DNA of 64,000 nucleotides from Bacillus sp. AFS073361 (GCF_002567005.1 NZ_NUZU01000037.1:119106-183105); one strand, 5' to 3'. Numbered from the stretch's first letter, positions 45,844 to 55,389 are shown. A program made the numbers and translations. The notes: a model not told the origin generated them from the letters alone.

Positions 45844-47592
45844 ATGTTAATTGATAAAAGATTCCATAATTATTCCATAAGGAGTGTACCAAAGGATCTC
45901 CTGTCTGGATTGATTGTCGGGGTAATCGCGATTCCACTGGGGATGGCGTTTGCTATTGCTTCGGGTGTGAAACCAGAGTATGGAATCTATACGACTATTG
46001 TTGCAGGGATTCTTATCTCCTTATGTGGCGGATCGAAATATCAAATAGGCGGCCCTACCGGTGCGTTTATTCCAATTTTATTTGGTATTGTAATGACCTA
46101 CGGTTATGAAAATCTCCTCATCGCTGGGTTTCTAGCAGGGTTTATTCTCATGTTAATGGGCATTTTTAAACTTGGATCTTTAATAAAGTATATTCCTAGA
46201 CCTGTAACGATTGGATTCACCACAGGAATCGCCGTGACAATATTTACTGGTCAAGTTGCTAGTTTCCTAGGTTTGGAGGGTATAAAGAAACACGAGGAAT
46301 TTATTAGAAATGTCCAAGAAATTCTTGTTCATTTAGGCACTATTAATATGTTTAGTCTATTAACGGCTGCAATTTGTTTATCCACGGTCATTCTAACACC
46401 AAAAATAGCGCCAAGAGTTCCTGGTCCGCTGATTGGCTTAGTGGTTTCTTCGGTCATTGCAACATTGTTCTACCCAACACAAATTGCGACGATTGGAACT
46501 GCCTATGGACAAATTCCAAGTACTTTACCTGAACTCCATATTCCGGATCTGAACATTGAGACGATTGTTAAGATGCTAAAGCCAGCCTTCATCATTGCGA
46601 TGCTCGGTGGAATAGAATCATTGTTATCAGCCGTTGTAGCAGATGGAATGACGAATAGCAGACACAACAGCAATAAAGAGTTAATCGGACAAGGAATTGC
46701 CAATATGATTACCCCTCTATTTGGCGGGATTCCAGCAACAGGGGCAATTGCACGGACTGCAACAAATATAAAGAATGGAGCAATTTCACCGTTTTCTGGA
46801 ATGATTCATGGGGTAGTTGTCTTGTTGGTCTTATTGTTTTTTGCACCTTATGCATCGTATATCCCGTTAGCGAGTATGGCGCCAATTTTGATGGTCGTGG
46901 CTTGGAATATGAGTGAAAGAAAAGTTTTCTCCTATATATTAAAAACAAAATCGACAGATTCACTGGTTTTATTGGTTACTTTTTTATTAACGGTTTTTGT
47001 AAATTTAACCACGGCAGTAGAGGTGGGCTTAGTAATGTCTGCCATCCTTTTTGCCAAACGAATGAGCGACGTCATGGTTACGGCGAAAGCATTACCGAAC
47101 CGGAAACACAAGCATGAAAAAGTCGAATCAGGTATTGTCTCTGATACAAATGATTGTCCGCAAATTAGTATTTTTAATGTGGAAGGGCCATTATTTTTCG
47201 GGGCGGCGGAAACTTTTGAGAAAACAATCATGAGCACCATCAATTATCGGCCGAAGATTCTTTTGTTGCGTATGAGTAGGGTTCCATTAATGGATACAAC
47301 CGGTGAAGCGACTTTATCTAGTATTGTTCGCCATTTTTCAAAAAGTGGTATAATTATGATATCGGGCTTAAATCCGCAGCCGGAAAGTGTTTTGATAAAG
47401 ACAGGATTATATCAAATCATCGGTGAGGAACATTTCTTTGAACATACTGGAGAAGCCATTCAATATGCCCTTGAGCATATTAACAAAAATAAATGCCTCG
47501 GCTGTAAGCATTTTGCATTTAGGGAATGTAAAAAACTATCAGCAGCAGAGGCTGTAGAGGGAAGCAGAACAAAGCTTACTGCTACTTTCTAA
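45844..47592 (+). CDS. SulP-family anion transporter with STAS domain
   Basis: 582 residues: about 12-14 TM helices (residues ~15-410) with the SulP entry motif VGVIAIPLGMAFAIASGVKPEYGIYT and GGIPATGAIARTATN, then a STAS domain (~440-555) containing RMSRVPLMDTTGEATL. The extreme C-terminus carries a CLGCKHFAFREC cysteine cluster. Substrate may be sulfate, bicarbonate or another anion; since the cysH cluster here lacks cysP, sulfate is plausible but unproven. An ArsR-type regulator follows 21 bp later, so they form an operon. Confidence 0.87.
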   Translation: MLIDKRFHNYSIRSVPKDLLSGLIVGVIAIPLGMAFAIASGVKPEYGIYTTIVAGILISLCGGSKYQIGGPTGAFIPILFGIVMTYGYENLLIAGFLAGFILMLMGIFKLGSLIKYIPRPVTIGFTTGIAVTIFTGQVASFLGLEGIKKHEEFIRNVQEILVHLGTINMFSLLTAAICLSTVILTPKIAPRVPGPLIGLVVSSVIATLFYPTQIATIGTAYGQIPSTLPELHIPDLNIETIVKMLKPAFIIAMLGGIESLLSAVVADGMTNSRHNSNKELIGQGIANMITPLFGGIPATGAIARTATNIKNGAISPFSGMIHGVVVLLVLLFFAPYASYIPLASMAPILMVVAWNMSERKVFSYILKTKSTDSLVLLVTFLLTVFVNLTTAVEVGLVMSAILFAKRMSDVMVTAKALPNRKHKHEKVESGIVSDTNDCPQISIFNVEGPLFFGAAETFEKTIMSTINYRPKILLLRMSRVPLMDTTGEATLSSIVRHFSKSGIIMISGLNPQPESVLIKTGLYQIIGEEHFFEHTGEAIQYALEHINKNKCLGCKHFAFRECKKLSAAEAVEGSRTKLTATF

Positions 47593-47613
47593 AATTGCAT
47601 GGGAGTGGACGAA

Positions 47614-47967
47614 TTGAATCTTGAAATGCAGCAATTTAAAGCGGAGTTTTTCAAAGCACTAGCACATCCATTGAGAATCCGCATTTTAGAGCTTTTAGCT
47701 GAAGGGGATAAGAATGTCAATGAAATTCAAACCCTAGTAGGTAGTGAAGGGTCGGCAGTTTCACAGCAACTAACTGTCCTAAGAGCAAAAAATATTGTTT
47801 CTGGAACAAAGGAAGGGAACAAGGTCATCTACACACTTAAGGATCCGATGATTATCGAATTGTTAGCTGTTGCAAGACAAATCTTTAACAACCATCTTGT
47901 CGATACAATCACAATTCTAGATAAATTTAAAGATGATGAAGAAGAACCAGCGTTGCCGAAGAACTAA
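47614..47967 (+). CDS. ArsR-family regulator
   Basis: 117-residue winged-helix protein: FFKALAHPLRIRILELLAEG, then the recognition helix SEGSAVSQQLTVLRAKNIV and the wing GTKEGNKVIYTL. It lacks the ELCVCDL metal-binding motif, so it may sense something other than metal, possibly through no cysteine at all, since none is visible. I start it at TTG 47614, eight bases after GGGAG; the upstream ATG 47599 has no ribosome site. It probably controls the SulP gene it follows. Confidence 0.85.
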   Translation: MNLEMQQFKAEFFKALAHPLRIRILELLAEGDKNVNEIQTLVGSEGSAVSQQLTVLRAKNIVSGTKEGNKVIYTLKDPMIIELLAVARQIFNNHLVDTITILDKFKDDEEEPALPKN

Positions 47968-47983
47968 ATTCTTCGGTTTTTTC
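47956..47983 (+). terminator. terminator overlapping the arsR stop codon
   Basis: CCGAAGAA / TTCTTCGG stem with loop CTAAA and six T; the loop contains the stop codon of the regulator. Confidence 0.85.
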
Positions 47984-48017
47984 TTTATTGTGAAACATAC
48001 ACTAAAAGGTAAGTAAT

Positions 48018-48227
48018 CCAACTTTGGACTAGGAAGAGCCAGGGAAGTAATAGCGTGTCCGAAGTAGATCCAACTTTGGACAAGTGAGGGTTAAATAATG
48101 TGTGCGAGTGTCCGAAGCCGAGGGGACTTCGGACAAGGAAGGGCCAAATAAGTAAGCGAGTGTCCGAAGCCGAGCCAACTTCGGACAAGAGAGCGCCAAA
48201 TAAGTAAGCGAGTGTCCGAAGAGCGAT
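48018..48227. repeat. four-copy 52-53 bp tandem repeat
   Basis: Units begin at 48018, 48070, 48123 and 48175. Each reads roughly CCAACTTCGGACAAG, a variable AGGGCCAAATAAGTAAGCGAG centre, then TGTCCGAAGCCGAG. TGTCCGAAG at the end of one unit and CTTCGGACA at the start of the next are inverted, so each junction can form an 8-9 bp hairpin. Units C and D are nearly identical; A and B have diverged, with TTTGGAC in place of TTCGGAC. No coding frame explains it. Similar intergenic TGTCCGAAG elements occur in other Bacillaceae, from memory. Confidence 0.85.
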
Positions 48228-48434
48228 CCCCAAGACCTGAATTAAGAAAAAAGTCGAAAAAATTTATCGACATCATCACAAAATAACAATAGCTAACTAA
48301 TCGTTCGTTTTTTATGAAAACACTTTCATTTTCTGAAAGATGGTTTTTGTAAGCGATGTCGAAATGACTCGAATTCTACTAGAAAACAGTTGAGAAATGT
48401 AGAAAACTGTAGGTGTATATTGGTTTGTCCTATG
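48228..48434. other. AT-rich intergenic sequence
   Basis: About 200 bp between the repeat array and the cold-shock promoter. It contains small AT-rich inverted repeats (such as GAAAACACTTTCATTTTCTG) and no credible gene or promoter. Confidence 0.5.
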
Positions 48435-48464
48435 TTGACATATAGACTACTAGAATGCTAAAAT
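48435..48464 (+). promoter_or_regulatory. promoter of the cold-shock gene
   Basis: TTGACA, 18-bp spacer, TAAAAT. It would give a ~150-nt leader, as is usual for cold-shock mRNAs. Confidence 0.65.
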
Positions 48465-48583
48465 TTAGTCAGCCGTTGCACGAGATTAGATTTATGTTAC
48501 ACAGCTTGTTCAAAGTTTTAAACGATGTTTGGATGAGGAAATGAAGGTAAAGCTATCACGTTGTAATTTGGTGAATTTACACA

Positions 48584-48603
48584 TGGCTTACGTGTATAAG
48601 CCA
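48584..48603 (+). promoter_or_regulatory. leader hairpin next to the cold-shock ribosome site
   Basis: TGGCTTA-CGTGTA-TAAGCCA, a perfect 7-bp stem ending two bases before the AGGAGG. It could modulate translation with temperature. Confidence 0.5.
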
Positions 48604-48621
48604 ATAGGAGGATTTTTTTTC

Positions 48622-48822
48622 ATGAAAAACGGTAAAGTAAAATGGTTTAACTCAGAAAAAGGTTTTGGATTCATCGAAGCTGAAGACGGTAACGATGTAT
48701 TCGTTCATTACTCTGCTATCCAAACAGAAGGTTTCAAAACTTTAGAAGAAGGCCAAGAAGTTTCTTTCGAAGTTGTTGAAGGAGCTCGTGGACCACAAGC
48801 TGCTAACGTAACTAAAAAATAA
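48622..48822 (+). CDS. cold-shock protein (CspA family)
   Basis: 66-residue single-stranded nucleic-acid-binding beta barrel acting as an RNA chaperone. RNP1 is KGFGFIE and RNP2 is VFVHYSAI, both intact, within the usual length. The start is ATG 48622 after AGGAGG; the frame is open 93 bases further upstream but that stretch is the mRNA leader, not coding. It starts [10 protein letters not shown], close to B. subtilis CspB/C/D; which one cannot be decided. Confidence 0.95.
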   Translation: MKNGKVKWFNSEKGFGFIEAEDGNDVFVHYSAIQTEGFKTLEEGQEVSFEVVEGARGPQAANVTKK

Positions 48823-48837
48823 TTTGTTATCTACTAT

Positions 48838-48868
48838 AACAGCCCGGACTAGATCCGGGCTGTTTTTT
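48838..48868 (+). terminator. terminator of the cold-shock gene
   Basis: AACAGCCCGGA / TCCGGGCTGTT stem, loop CTAGA, then T-run. Confidence 0.92.
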
Positions 48869-49011
48869 GTATTTCCAAGTTTATAATTGCTGCCTAGTAT
48901 AAAATACCCAATATTCCAGTAATCTGCTTGCATTTCCAACCTCATTTCCATTTGTATTTTGCTATAATAGTAGTATTGGAAAGATGCAGAATAATAAATT
49001 GGGGTGAGTAG

Positions 49012-50157
49012 ATGAAATTTATCCATACAGCTGATTGGCATTTAGGCAAACTCGTTCATGGGGTCTATATGACAGAGAATCAGCGTGAAGTACTTGAGCA
49101 ATTTGTGGCCATTGTTGCGGAAGAAAAGCCGGATGCTGTTGTTATCGCAGGAGATTTATATGATCGCTCGGTCCCGCCAACTGATGCTGTAGAATTACTC
49201 GATGAAATTCTCTTTAAAATTAATGTTGAATTAGAAACACCGGTTGTGGCGATTGCTGGGAACCATGATAGCGCAGAAAGACTTTCATTTGGAAGTTCCT
49301 GGTATAAACACAGCCAATTTTATTTATCAGGAAAATTAACAAACAGCTTTACTCCTGTTCGAGTTAACGGTGTGAATTTTTATTTAGTACCCTATGCTGA
49401 GCCTGGTGTAGTCCGTCAATTACTCGGGGATGATTCCATCCATTCCCATCAAGAGGCAATGAAAGCCCTGGTAGGAAAAATGGAAGAAAATCTTAATCCG
49501 AATGAGCCTAATGTTTTGGTTGGACATGCCTTTGTATTAGGAGGTCAAACATCTGATTCTGAACGAATCTTGTCTGTAGGAGGTTCTGGTTGTGTTGGGG
49601 CAGAATTGTTCGAACCCTTTTCCTATACAGCTCTTGGTCACTTGCACAGTCCTGATGCCATTAACCACAATAAAGTGAAATATTCAGGTTCCCTTTTAAA
49701 ATATTCTTTCTCGGAAGCTAAACAGAAAAAGTCGGTTTCGATTATTGAAATGGATGATAAAGGTAACTTTACACACCGGTACCGCTCGCTGACACCAAAA
49801 CATGATATGCGGGAAATAGAAGGGCATCTGGAAGAATTACTTGATCCATGTTTTTATGAAAAAGAAGCGATCCATGATTATTTAAAAATCACTCTCCTTG
49901 ATGAAGGTGCCTTAATCGACCCGATTAATAAATTACGTCAAGTGTACCCCAACGTCCTCCATCTTGAACGAAAATTAGATTTAACTGACTTAAAGAAAAA
50001 ACAATCATTCACCTCGATTCGAAGTGAAAAAAAATCAGAAATTGAGTTGTTTGAACAATTTTACACAGAAATGACAACCTCCGAATTTTCGCTTGATAAA
50101 AAAACGGCGATGATAGAAGTCATTGAAAAAGTGCTAAAGGAGGAGGGATTGAAATGA
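49012..50157 (+). CDS. sbcD: exonuclease SbcCD subunit D
   Basis: 381-residue Mre11-type nuclease subunit. The phosphoesterase motifs are all present: HTADWHLGK at the N-terminus, GDLYDRSVPP, AGNHDSAERL, GHAFVLGG and LGHLHSP. With SbcC it cleaves hairpins and palindromic DNA and processes double-strand breaks. A GGGGTGAG site precedes the ATG. Its stop overlaps the sbcC start by four bases (ATGA). Confidence 0.95.
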   Translation: MKFIHTADWHLGKLVHGVYMTENQREVLEQFVAIVAEEKPDAVVIAGDLYDRSVPPTDAVELLDEILFKINVELETPVVAIAGNHDSAERLSFGSSWYKHSQFYLSGKLTNSFTPVRVNGVNFYLVPYAEPGVVRQLLGDDSIHSHQEAMKALVGKMEENLNPNEPNVLVGHAFVLGGQTSDSERILSVGGSGCVGAELFEPFSYTALGHLHSPDAINHNKVKYSGSLLKYSFSEAKQKKSVSIIEMDDKGNFTHRYRSLTPKHDMREIEGHLEELLDPCFYEKEAIHDYLKITLLDEGALIDPINKLRQVYPNVLHLERKLDLTDLKKKQSFTSIRSEKKSEIELFEQFYTEMTTSEFSLDKKTAMIEVIEKVLKEEGLK

Positions 50158-53100
50158 AGCCATTAAAACTGACGATGCAAGCTTTCGGCCCTTATGCTGG
50201 CTTTGAAGAAATTGACTTTACCTCACTAGGTAATCGGACAATGTTTGTTATTTCCGGAAAAACCGGCGCCGGAAAAACAACCATTTTTGATGCCATTAGT
50301 TATGCGATCTATGGAAAAGCAAGTGGGGAGGACCGCAATGGTCCTGAACTCCGCAGCCAGTTTGCCAAAGACGAGTTATTAACCGAGGTTTCACTAGATT
50401 TTTCTCTTCGTAACAAAGCATATTCGATTACGAGGTCACCTCAGCAATTGAAGAAGAAAGATAAAGGCGACGGCTATACACAAGTAGGTGCTAAAGCAGA
50501 GTTATATATATGGACAGAACATGGTGAAAAGAAACTGCTCGCTTCGAAAATTAATGATGTTGAAGAAAAAATTAAGGAAATAATGTTGATTGATGCCAAT
50601 CAGTTCCGGCAGATTTTAATGATTCCGCAAGGTGAATTCCGTAAACTTCTCACCTCAGACAGTAAGGATAAAGAAGTTATTTTACAGCGGTTGTTCCATA
50701 CCCAATTATATAAAATGGTGGAAGAGAAACTAAAGGTTGAAGCAACTGAACTAAAAAAGTCGGTTGAGGACCAAGTCCTAGCAAGAAATGAGCAGATTCG
50801 ACGAATACAAGCTGTAACCAATCAAGAACTCCGTGAATATTTGGATGCAGACAGTGTGAACGATACAATCATCATGCCGCTTTTACTAACAGAAATTGCT
50901 GGTATGGCTGAAGTATTAGAAAAATTGAATCTCCAATTAAAAGAAAAAGCCCAGAAACAGGACAATCTGAAGGGGCAGTTGATTGAAGCAGAGGGAGTAT
51001 TAAAGAAGCTTCAATTAAAAGAGGAGTTAAAGGGGCAAAAGGCAAGACTTGATTCTCAGGAAGAAGTGTATAACGGGAAAGAAAAGCAGGTGCAGCTTGC
51101 CCATAAGGCCGCCGTTTTAGCGCAGCAAGAAGAACTATGCCACCGCTTAAAGCGCGAAGTGGATCAACTTGATGGGAATCTGAAATCCATTCAGATGGAA
51201 ATCGAGAAATTTGAAGGACTTTTAAAACAGCATGAACAACATTTACAAAACGAACTGGAACGAGAAGGAGAACGCCAGGCCGCCCTTGATGAGGTAAATC
51301 GATTAGACAATATGAGGGAGGATGTCTATTCGTTTGCAACATTACTTAAAGAAACACAAAACAAGGATGCTGAATTAAAAGCTGCGCAACAAAAGCTTAA
51401 TCAAACAGAACAATTTCTCGAACAACTAGAAGTGAAACAAGTGAATCTACAACGTCAAAAGGAAGAAATTGAAAAAGGGAAACTTATCTATCTAGAAAAT
51501 ACAGGCAGAATCGATAAACTGAATTTAGAAATTGATCGCTTAGACAAATACGAAATGTTGCTTGCCCGCCATCAAAAAGCTGAGCAAAATTTACGGTCGA
51601 TCACTGCGAGATATGAAAATACTACTGCTAGATATACAGATTCAAAAGCATTGGTGGAACAACTAGAGAGTAAATGGATGCACGGCCAGGCCGCAATATT
51701 AGCAGTAAAACTTCGAACAGGTGAAGCCTGTCCAGTTTGCGGCTCGGAGCACCATCCATCACCAGCGATACAAAATAGTGGTAGTATTCCGACAGAAGAG
51801 GGAATGAAGGCAGCCAAGGCTCAAAGTGCCAACTGGGAAAAAGCAAAGTCTGCAGATGAAGCAGCCTTTTACCAAAGTCAGTCAGCTGAGGCAGCGCAAA
51901 GGGAAGCTGTAGCAGAAATAATGAACGAAATTCGTTCCATCCGAGCAAATTTTACTGCTGATCTATTAGAGGATGCAAAAATGGAGGCATTGACGGCGAT
52001 GAACCAGCTGGTTCAGAAGCAAGGAAAGCTTGGGGAACAGATAAAAAATCTTGATAAAGTGAAGAGGGAATTAGAAACCATAGAAGTTGAAAAAGTAGAT
52101 ATGCAAAACAAACTACAGCAGGTTTCAGCTTTAATCAATGAGTTAACCGTTCAATTCACTGAAAAGAAGACTACCCTTTCTCGGATGATGAAAGTCGTTC
52201 CAGAGAATCTACGCTCGGAAGTGGAATACGAAAAAGCACTTACGGTTTCTAAAAACCTGCAGCAAATGTTAGTAAAACAGTTGGAAGAGGCACAGCAGGG
52301 CCTGCAGCAAGTGAGAGAAAAACTTTCAAATGAAACAGCAAGATTATTAGATGCTAAAAAGCATCATGAGAGTAAAAAACAGGAGCTGGATTCCGAACGA
52401 GAAATCTTTATTAACAAACTCTCAGAGCAGGGCTTTGAAAAATACGGTACTTATGCTGAAGCAAAACGCACGGAAGTAGAAATTCGTAGTCTTGAAACTG
52501 AAATCCGCAGTTATCGAGAAGAATTACGTTCAGTTTCTGACCGGTTGAAAGAATTAACCGATGAGTTAATGAATGTAAAAACACCAGATGTCGATGGATT
52601 GAAGCACGAAATTGCCAACATCACAAGTGAAATCGAGGCTCTTACTCAGCAGCAAACCAATCTATTTGTTAAAAAGAGGGATAACGAAGAAATACACAAC
52701 CGTGTGGAAAAATTGAATGAACAAATGAAAGTTCTTGAAGAACGTTATAAGTTAATTGGTCATCTTTTTGAGATTGCTAAAGGCCAGAATAACTTCCGGA
52801 TTACCTTCGAAAGGTATGTACTGGCTTCATTCTTGGATGATATTTTACGTGAAGCAAATGGCCGCTTACGAAAAATGACTTCCGGGCGTTTTCAATTGCT
52901 GAGGAAAACCGACCGTTCCAAAGGGAATGCTCAAAGCGGATTGGAATTGCTTGTGTTTGACCAGTACACGGGTCAGGAACGACATGTCAAAACATTATCG
53001 GGCGGGGAAAGTTTTAAAGCTTCCTTATCACTTGCACTCGGTCTGGCAGACGTAGTGCAAAATTATGCCGGCGGGGTTTCTTTAGAAACGATGTTCATTG

Positions 53101-53291
53101 ATGAAGGTTTTGGTACGCTAGATCCTGAATCCCTGGATCAGGCTATCGAAGCATTAATGGATATTCAAAGCAGCGGCCGTTTAGTTGGTATTATCTCGCA
53201 TGTTCCGGAACTCAAAGAACGAATTGACGTCAGACTCGAAGTTAGGGCCGATCAGACAGGAAGTAGAACGGAGTTTGTGTTTACAAATTAA
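50154..53291 (+). CDS. sbcC: exonuclease SbcCD subunit C
   Basis: 1045-residue Rad50/SMC-like ATPase. The Walker A GKTGAGKTT is near residue 36, a long coiled coil follows, the zinc hook CPVC is at Cys526 and Cys529, almost exactly in the middle, then returning coiled coil, the ABC signature LSGGESFKASLSLALGLADV and Walker B MFIDEGFGTLD. It forms the nuclease complex with SbcD. Bacillus addAB are not in the window. Confidence 0.95.
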   Translation: MKPLKLTMQAFGPYAGFEEIDFTSLGNRTMFVISGKTGAGKTTIFDAISYAIYGKASGEDRNGPELRSQFAKDELLTEVSLDFSLRNKAYSITRSPQQLKKKDKGDGYTQVGAKAELYIWTEHGEKKLLASKINDVEEKIKEIMLIDANQFRQILMIPQGEFRKLLTSDSKDKEVILQRLFHTQLYKMVEEKLKVEATELKKSVEDQVLARNEQIRRIQAVTNQELREYLDADSVNDTIIMPLLLTEIAGMAEVLEKLNLQLKEKAQKQDNLKGQLIEAEGVLKKLQLKEELKGQKARLDSQEEVYNGKEKQVQLAHKAAVLAQQEELCHRLKREVDQLDGNLKSIQMEIEKFEGLLKQHEQHLQNELEREGERQAALDEVNRLDNMREDVYSFATLLKETQNKDAELKAAQQKLNQTEQFLEQLEVKQVNLQRQKEEIEKGKLIYLENTGRIDKLNLEIDRLDKYEMLLARHQKAEQNLRSITARYENTTARYTDSKALVEQLESKWMHGQAAILAVKLRTGEACPVCGSEHHPSPAIQNSGSIPTEEGMKAAKAQSANWEKAKSADEAAFYQSQSAEAAQREAVAEIMNEIRSIRANFTADLLEDAKMEALTAMNQLVQKQGKLGEQIKNLDKVKRELETIEVEKVDMQNKLQQVSALINELTVQFTEKKTTLSRMMKVVPENLRSEVEYEKALTVSKNLQQMLVKQLEEAQQGLQQVREKLSNETARLLDAKKHHESKKQELDSEREIFINKLSEQGFEKYGTYAEAKRTEVEIRSLETEIRSYREELRSVSDRLKELTDELMNVKTPDVDGLKHEIANITSEIEALTQQQTNLFVKKRDNEEIHNRVEKLNEQMKVLEERYKLIGHLFEIAKGQNNFRITFERYVLASFLDDILREANGRLRKMTSGRFQLLRKTDRSKGNAQSGLELLVFDQYTGQERHVKTLSGGESFKASLSLALGLADVVQNYAGGVSLETMFIDEGFGTLDPESLDQAIEALMDIQSSGRLVGIISHVPELKERIDVRLEVRADQTGSRTEFVFTN

Positions 53292-53302
53292 TGTTAATCT
53301 AA

Positions 53303-53343
53303 ACTAAAAGCAGTGGATTCAATTAAATCTCACTGCTTTTAGT
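53303..53343. terminator. terminator after sbcC
   Basis: ACTAAAAGCAGTG / CACTGCTTTTAGT perfect 13-bp stem with a 15-base loop; symmetric, may serve both strands. Confidence 0.8.
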
Positions 53344-53379
53344 GTTGGTTAGGATTTATTTAATTCATTAGTACATAAC

Positions 53380-53697
53380 TTATAAAGGCTTAAAATTAGG
53401 AAACGGATGCTGAGCTTCAGCAAGCGTGGAAAGACTCGTTAATTCGGATAGTTCACCAATTTTATTCCAAACTGCCATGACTTTAGAAGATTGGTGTGCT
53501 TTTTCAATGGCCTCTGTTGACCGCCATTCTGCGATTTCAATGATCGTCCCATCCTCTGCTTGTAGGGTTAATAATTCTCGACTAGTAATCAAATCTTCCT
53601 CGCGGAGTGTTGGGATATGTACTTTAAGGAGTTCTTTTAATTCCTCCTCTTTTCCTGGGTTGGGACGATAGAGCGCCATGAACACTAATGAAGACAT
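53380..53697 (-). CDS. antibiotic biosynthesis monooxygenase-like (ABM) protein
   Basis: 105-residue ferredoxin-like barrel with the ABM pattern: FMALYRPNPGKEEELKELLKVH, a central EIAEWRSTEAIEKAHQS strand-helix, and a C-terminal helix. Members include heme-degrading and quinol monooxygenases as well as many unassigned proteins; no heme-ligand pattern can be claimed. AAAGGAGGTGA is an ideal ribosome site. It is 36 bp downstream of the FAD dehydrogenase gene on the same strand, so the two may be co-expressed. Confidence 0.72.
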   Translation of the reverse strand: MSSLVFMALYRPNPGKEEELKELLKVHIPTLREEDLITSRELLTLQAEDGTIIEIAEWRSTEAIEKAHQSSKVMAVWNKIGELSELTSLSTLAEAQHPFPNFKPL

Positions 53698-53733
53698 ATT
53701 ATATTCTCACCTCCTTTAATAACGTCATCATAC

Positions 53734-55389
53734 TTATGATAATTCTTTAGAAATGGCGCGACCAGCTTGCTTCCCTGAAAACAAACAGCCACCGAGAAAC
53801 GTTCCTTCCAACGAGCGATAACCATGAATGCCGCCTCCGCCAAAACCTGAAACTTCGCCCGCTGCGTATAGACCGGGCACAGGTTTTCCAGTTATATCAA
53901 GTACTCTGCCGGATAAATCGGTCTGGAGACCGCCTAGTGTTTTTCGGCTGACAATGTTTAAACGTACTGCAATTAATGGACCCATTTTGGGATCGAGAAT
54001 TCGATGAGGGGGTGCCACTCTGATCAGTTTGTCCCCAAGATAATTTCTGGCTCCACGCATGGCCGTAATTTGAAGATCTTTGGTAAATTTATTTTCAATC
54101 TCCCGGTCTCTAGCAAGAATCTGTCGCTCAATCTCCTCGAGAGACAACAAGTTATCACCGGAAAGTTTATTCATCCCGGCTACAAGTTCAGACAGGGTAT
54201 TCGCAATCACAAAGTCTTCTCCCTTATCCATAAATGCCTTTACGGGTTCAGTAGGTCCTGGGAGGACCCGAGCTAACACTTTTTTGATACTTTTCTCAGT
54301 CAAATCAGGATTTTGCTCAGACCCAGATAGGGCAAACTCTTTTTCTATAATTTTCTGGGTTAAGATGAACCAGGAGTAGTCGTAGCCTGATTTCATAATG
54401 GCTTCGAGTGTTCCCAAGGTATCAAAACCGGGAAAGTTCGGCGCAGGGAAACGCTTCCCCTTGGCATCAAGCCAAAGCGAGGATGGACCCGGCAGGATCC
54501 GAATGCCATGGTTCGGCCAGACTGGGGCCCAGTTTTGAATTCCTTCGGTATAATGCCACATTCGGTCACGATTGACAATTCGTCCGCCGGCATTTTCCGT
54601 AATGCCAAGCATTCTTCCATCCACATGTTCCGGAACGCCTGAGATCATTTTTTGTGGAGCCTTACCGAGCCTTTCGGGCCAATTTTTTCGAATGAGTTCA
54701 TGGTTACCGCCAATCCCTCCGCTTGTAACCGCAACAAATGAAGAATGAAATTCAAAATCCCCAATTACCTCACGGGAACTAGCCTCCCCGCGAGCAGCAT
54801 TACTTGGAACCAAAATGTCACCCCTAACACCGGTGATGACACCATTTTCTTTCATTAACTCATTCACACGATGGCGTGGGCGATAATCGACAATTCCGTT
54901 CCTCATTGCTTGTCTGACTCGATTCTCAAATGGCTTAACGAGACCCGGACCTGTTCCCCAGACAATGTGGAAGCGTGGGACTGAGTTGCCATGGCCTTCA
55001 GCCGTGTATCCACCTCGCTCTGCCCAACCGACAACCGGGAAAAAACGAACCCCCATTCCTGTCAGCCATTCTCTTTTTTCGCTGGCTGCAAAGTCAACAT
55101 AAGCTTCAGCCCACTTTTTCCCCCAATAATCCTCATCCACTTCTCTGTCAAAACCTGCAGCCCCTAACCAGTCCTGCCAAGCAAGTTCCTTGGAGTCCTT
55201 GATCCCCATTCTTCTTTGTTCGGGAGAATCGATAAGAAATAAACCTCCAAATGACCACCAAGCCTGGCCGCCAAGAGAGGCTTCGGGTTCTTGATCCAAA
55301 AGCAGTACTCTTTTTCCTGCATCTGCAAGTTCAGCCGTTGCCGCCAAACCTGCTAGGCCTGCACCCACCACAATCACATCAAATTTCAA
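53734..55389 (-). CDS. FAD-binding dehydrogenase (fumarate reductase/3-ketosteroid dehydrogenase-like)
   Basis: 551 residues. The N-terminal Rossmann motif VVGAGLAGLAATAELADAGK binds FAD, and the C-terminal GLYAAGEVSGFGGGGIHGYRSLEGTFLGGCLFSGKQAG is the second flavin-contact region. This GLYAAGE...GGGIHG form is typical of the KstD-like FAD dehydrogenases common in Bacillus and actinomycetes. The electron acceptor and substrate are unknown. The TTG at 55389 is chosen because GGGGGG lies six bases upstream; TTG 55413 is rejected. Confidence 0.85.
   Translation of the reverse strand: MKFDVIVVGAGLAGLAATAELADAGKRVLLLDQEPEASLGGQAWWSFGGLFLIDSPEQRRMGIKDSKELAWQDWLGAAGFDREVDEDYWGKKWAEAYVDFAASEKREWLTGMGVRFFPVVGWAERGGYTAEGHGNSVPRFHIVWGTGPGLVKPFENRVRQAMRNGIVDYRPRHRVNELMKENGVITGVRGDILVPSNAARGEASSREVIGDFEFHSSFVAVTSGGIGGNHELIRKNWPERLGKAPQKMISGVPEHVDGRMLGITENAGGRIVNRDRMWHYTEGIQNWAPVWPNHGIRILPGPSSLWLDAKGKRFPAPNFPGFDTLGTLEAIMKSGYDYSWFILTQKIIEKEFALSGSEQNPDLTEKSIKKVLARVLPGPTEPVKAFMDKGEDFVIANTLSELVAGMNKLSGDNLLSLEEIERQILARDREIENKFTKDLQITAMRGARNYLGDKLIRVAPPHRILDPKMGPLIAVRLNIVSRKTLGGLQTDLSGRVLDITGKPVPGLYAAGEVSGFGGGGIHGYRSLEGTFLGGCLFSGKQAGRAISKELS

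Noticed and set aside
48018..48227. Possible CRISPR array
   Set aside because: The units are contiguous with no unique spacers of constant length, and no cas gene is present; it is a tandem repeat.
48529..48621. In-frame N-terminal extension of the cold-shock protein
   Set aside because: The frame is open, but AGGAGG is placed for ATG 48622, the protein then has the standard 66 residues, and the upstream stretch carries a leader hairpin.
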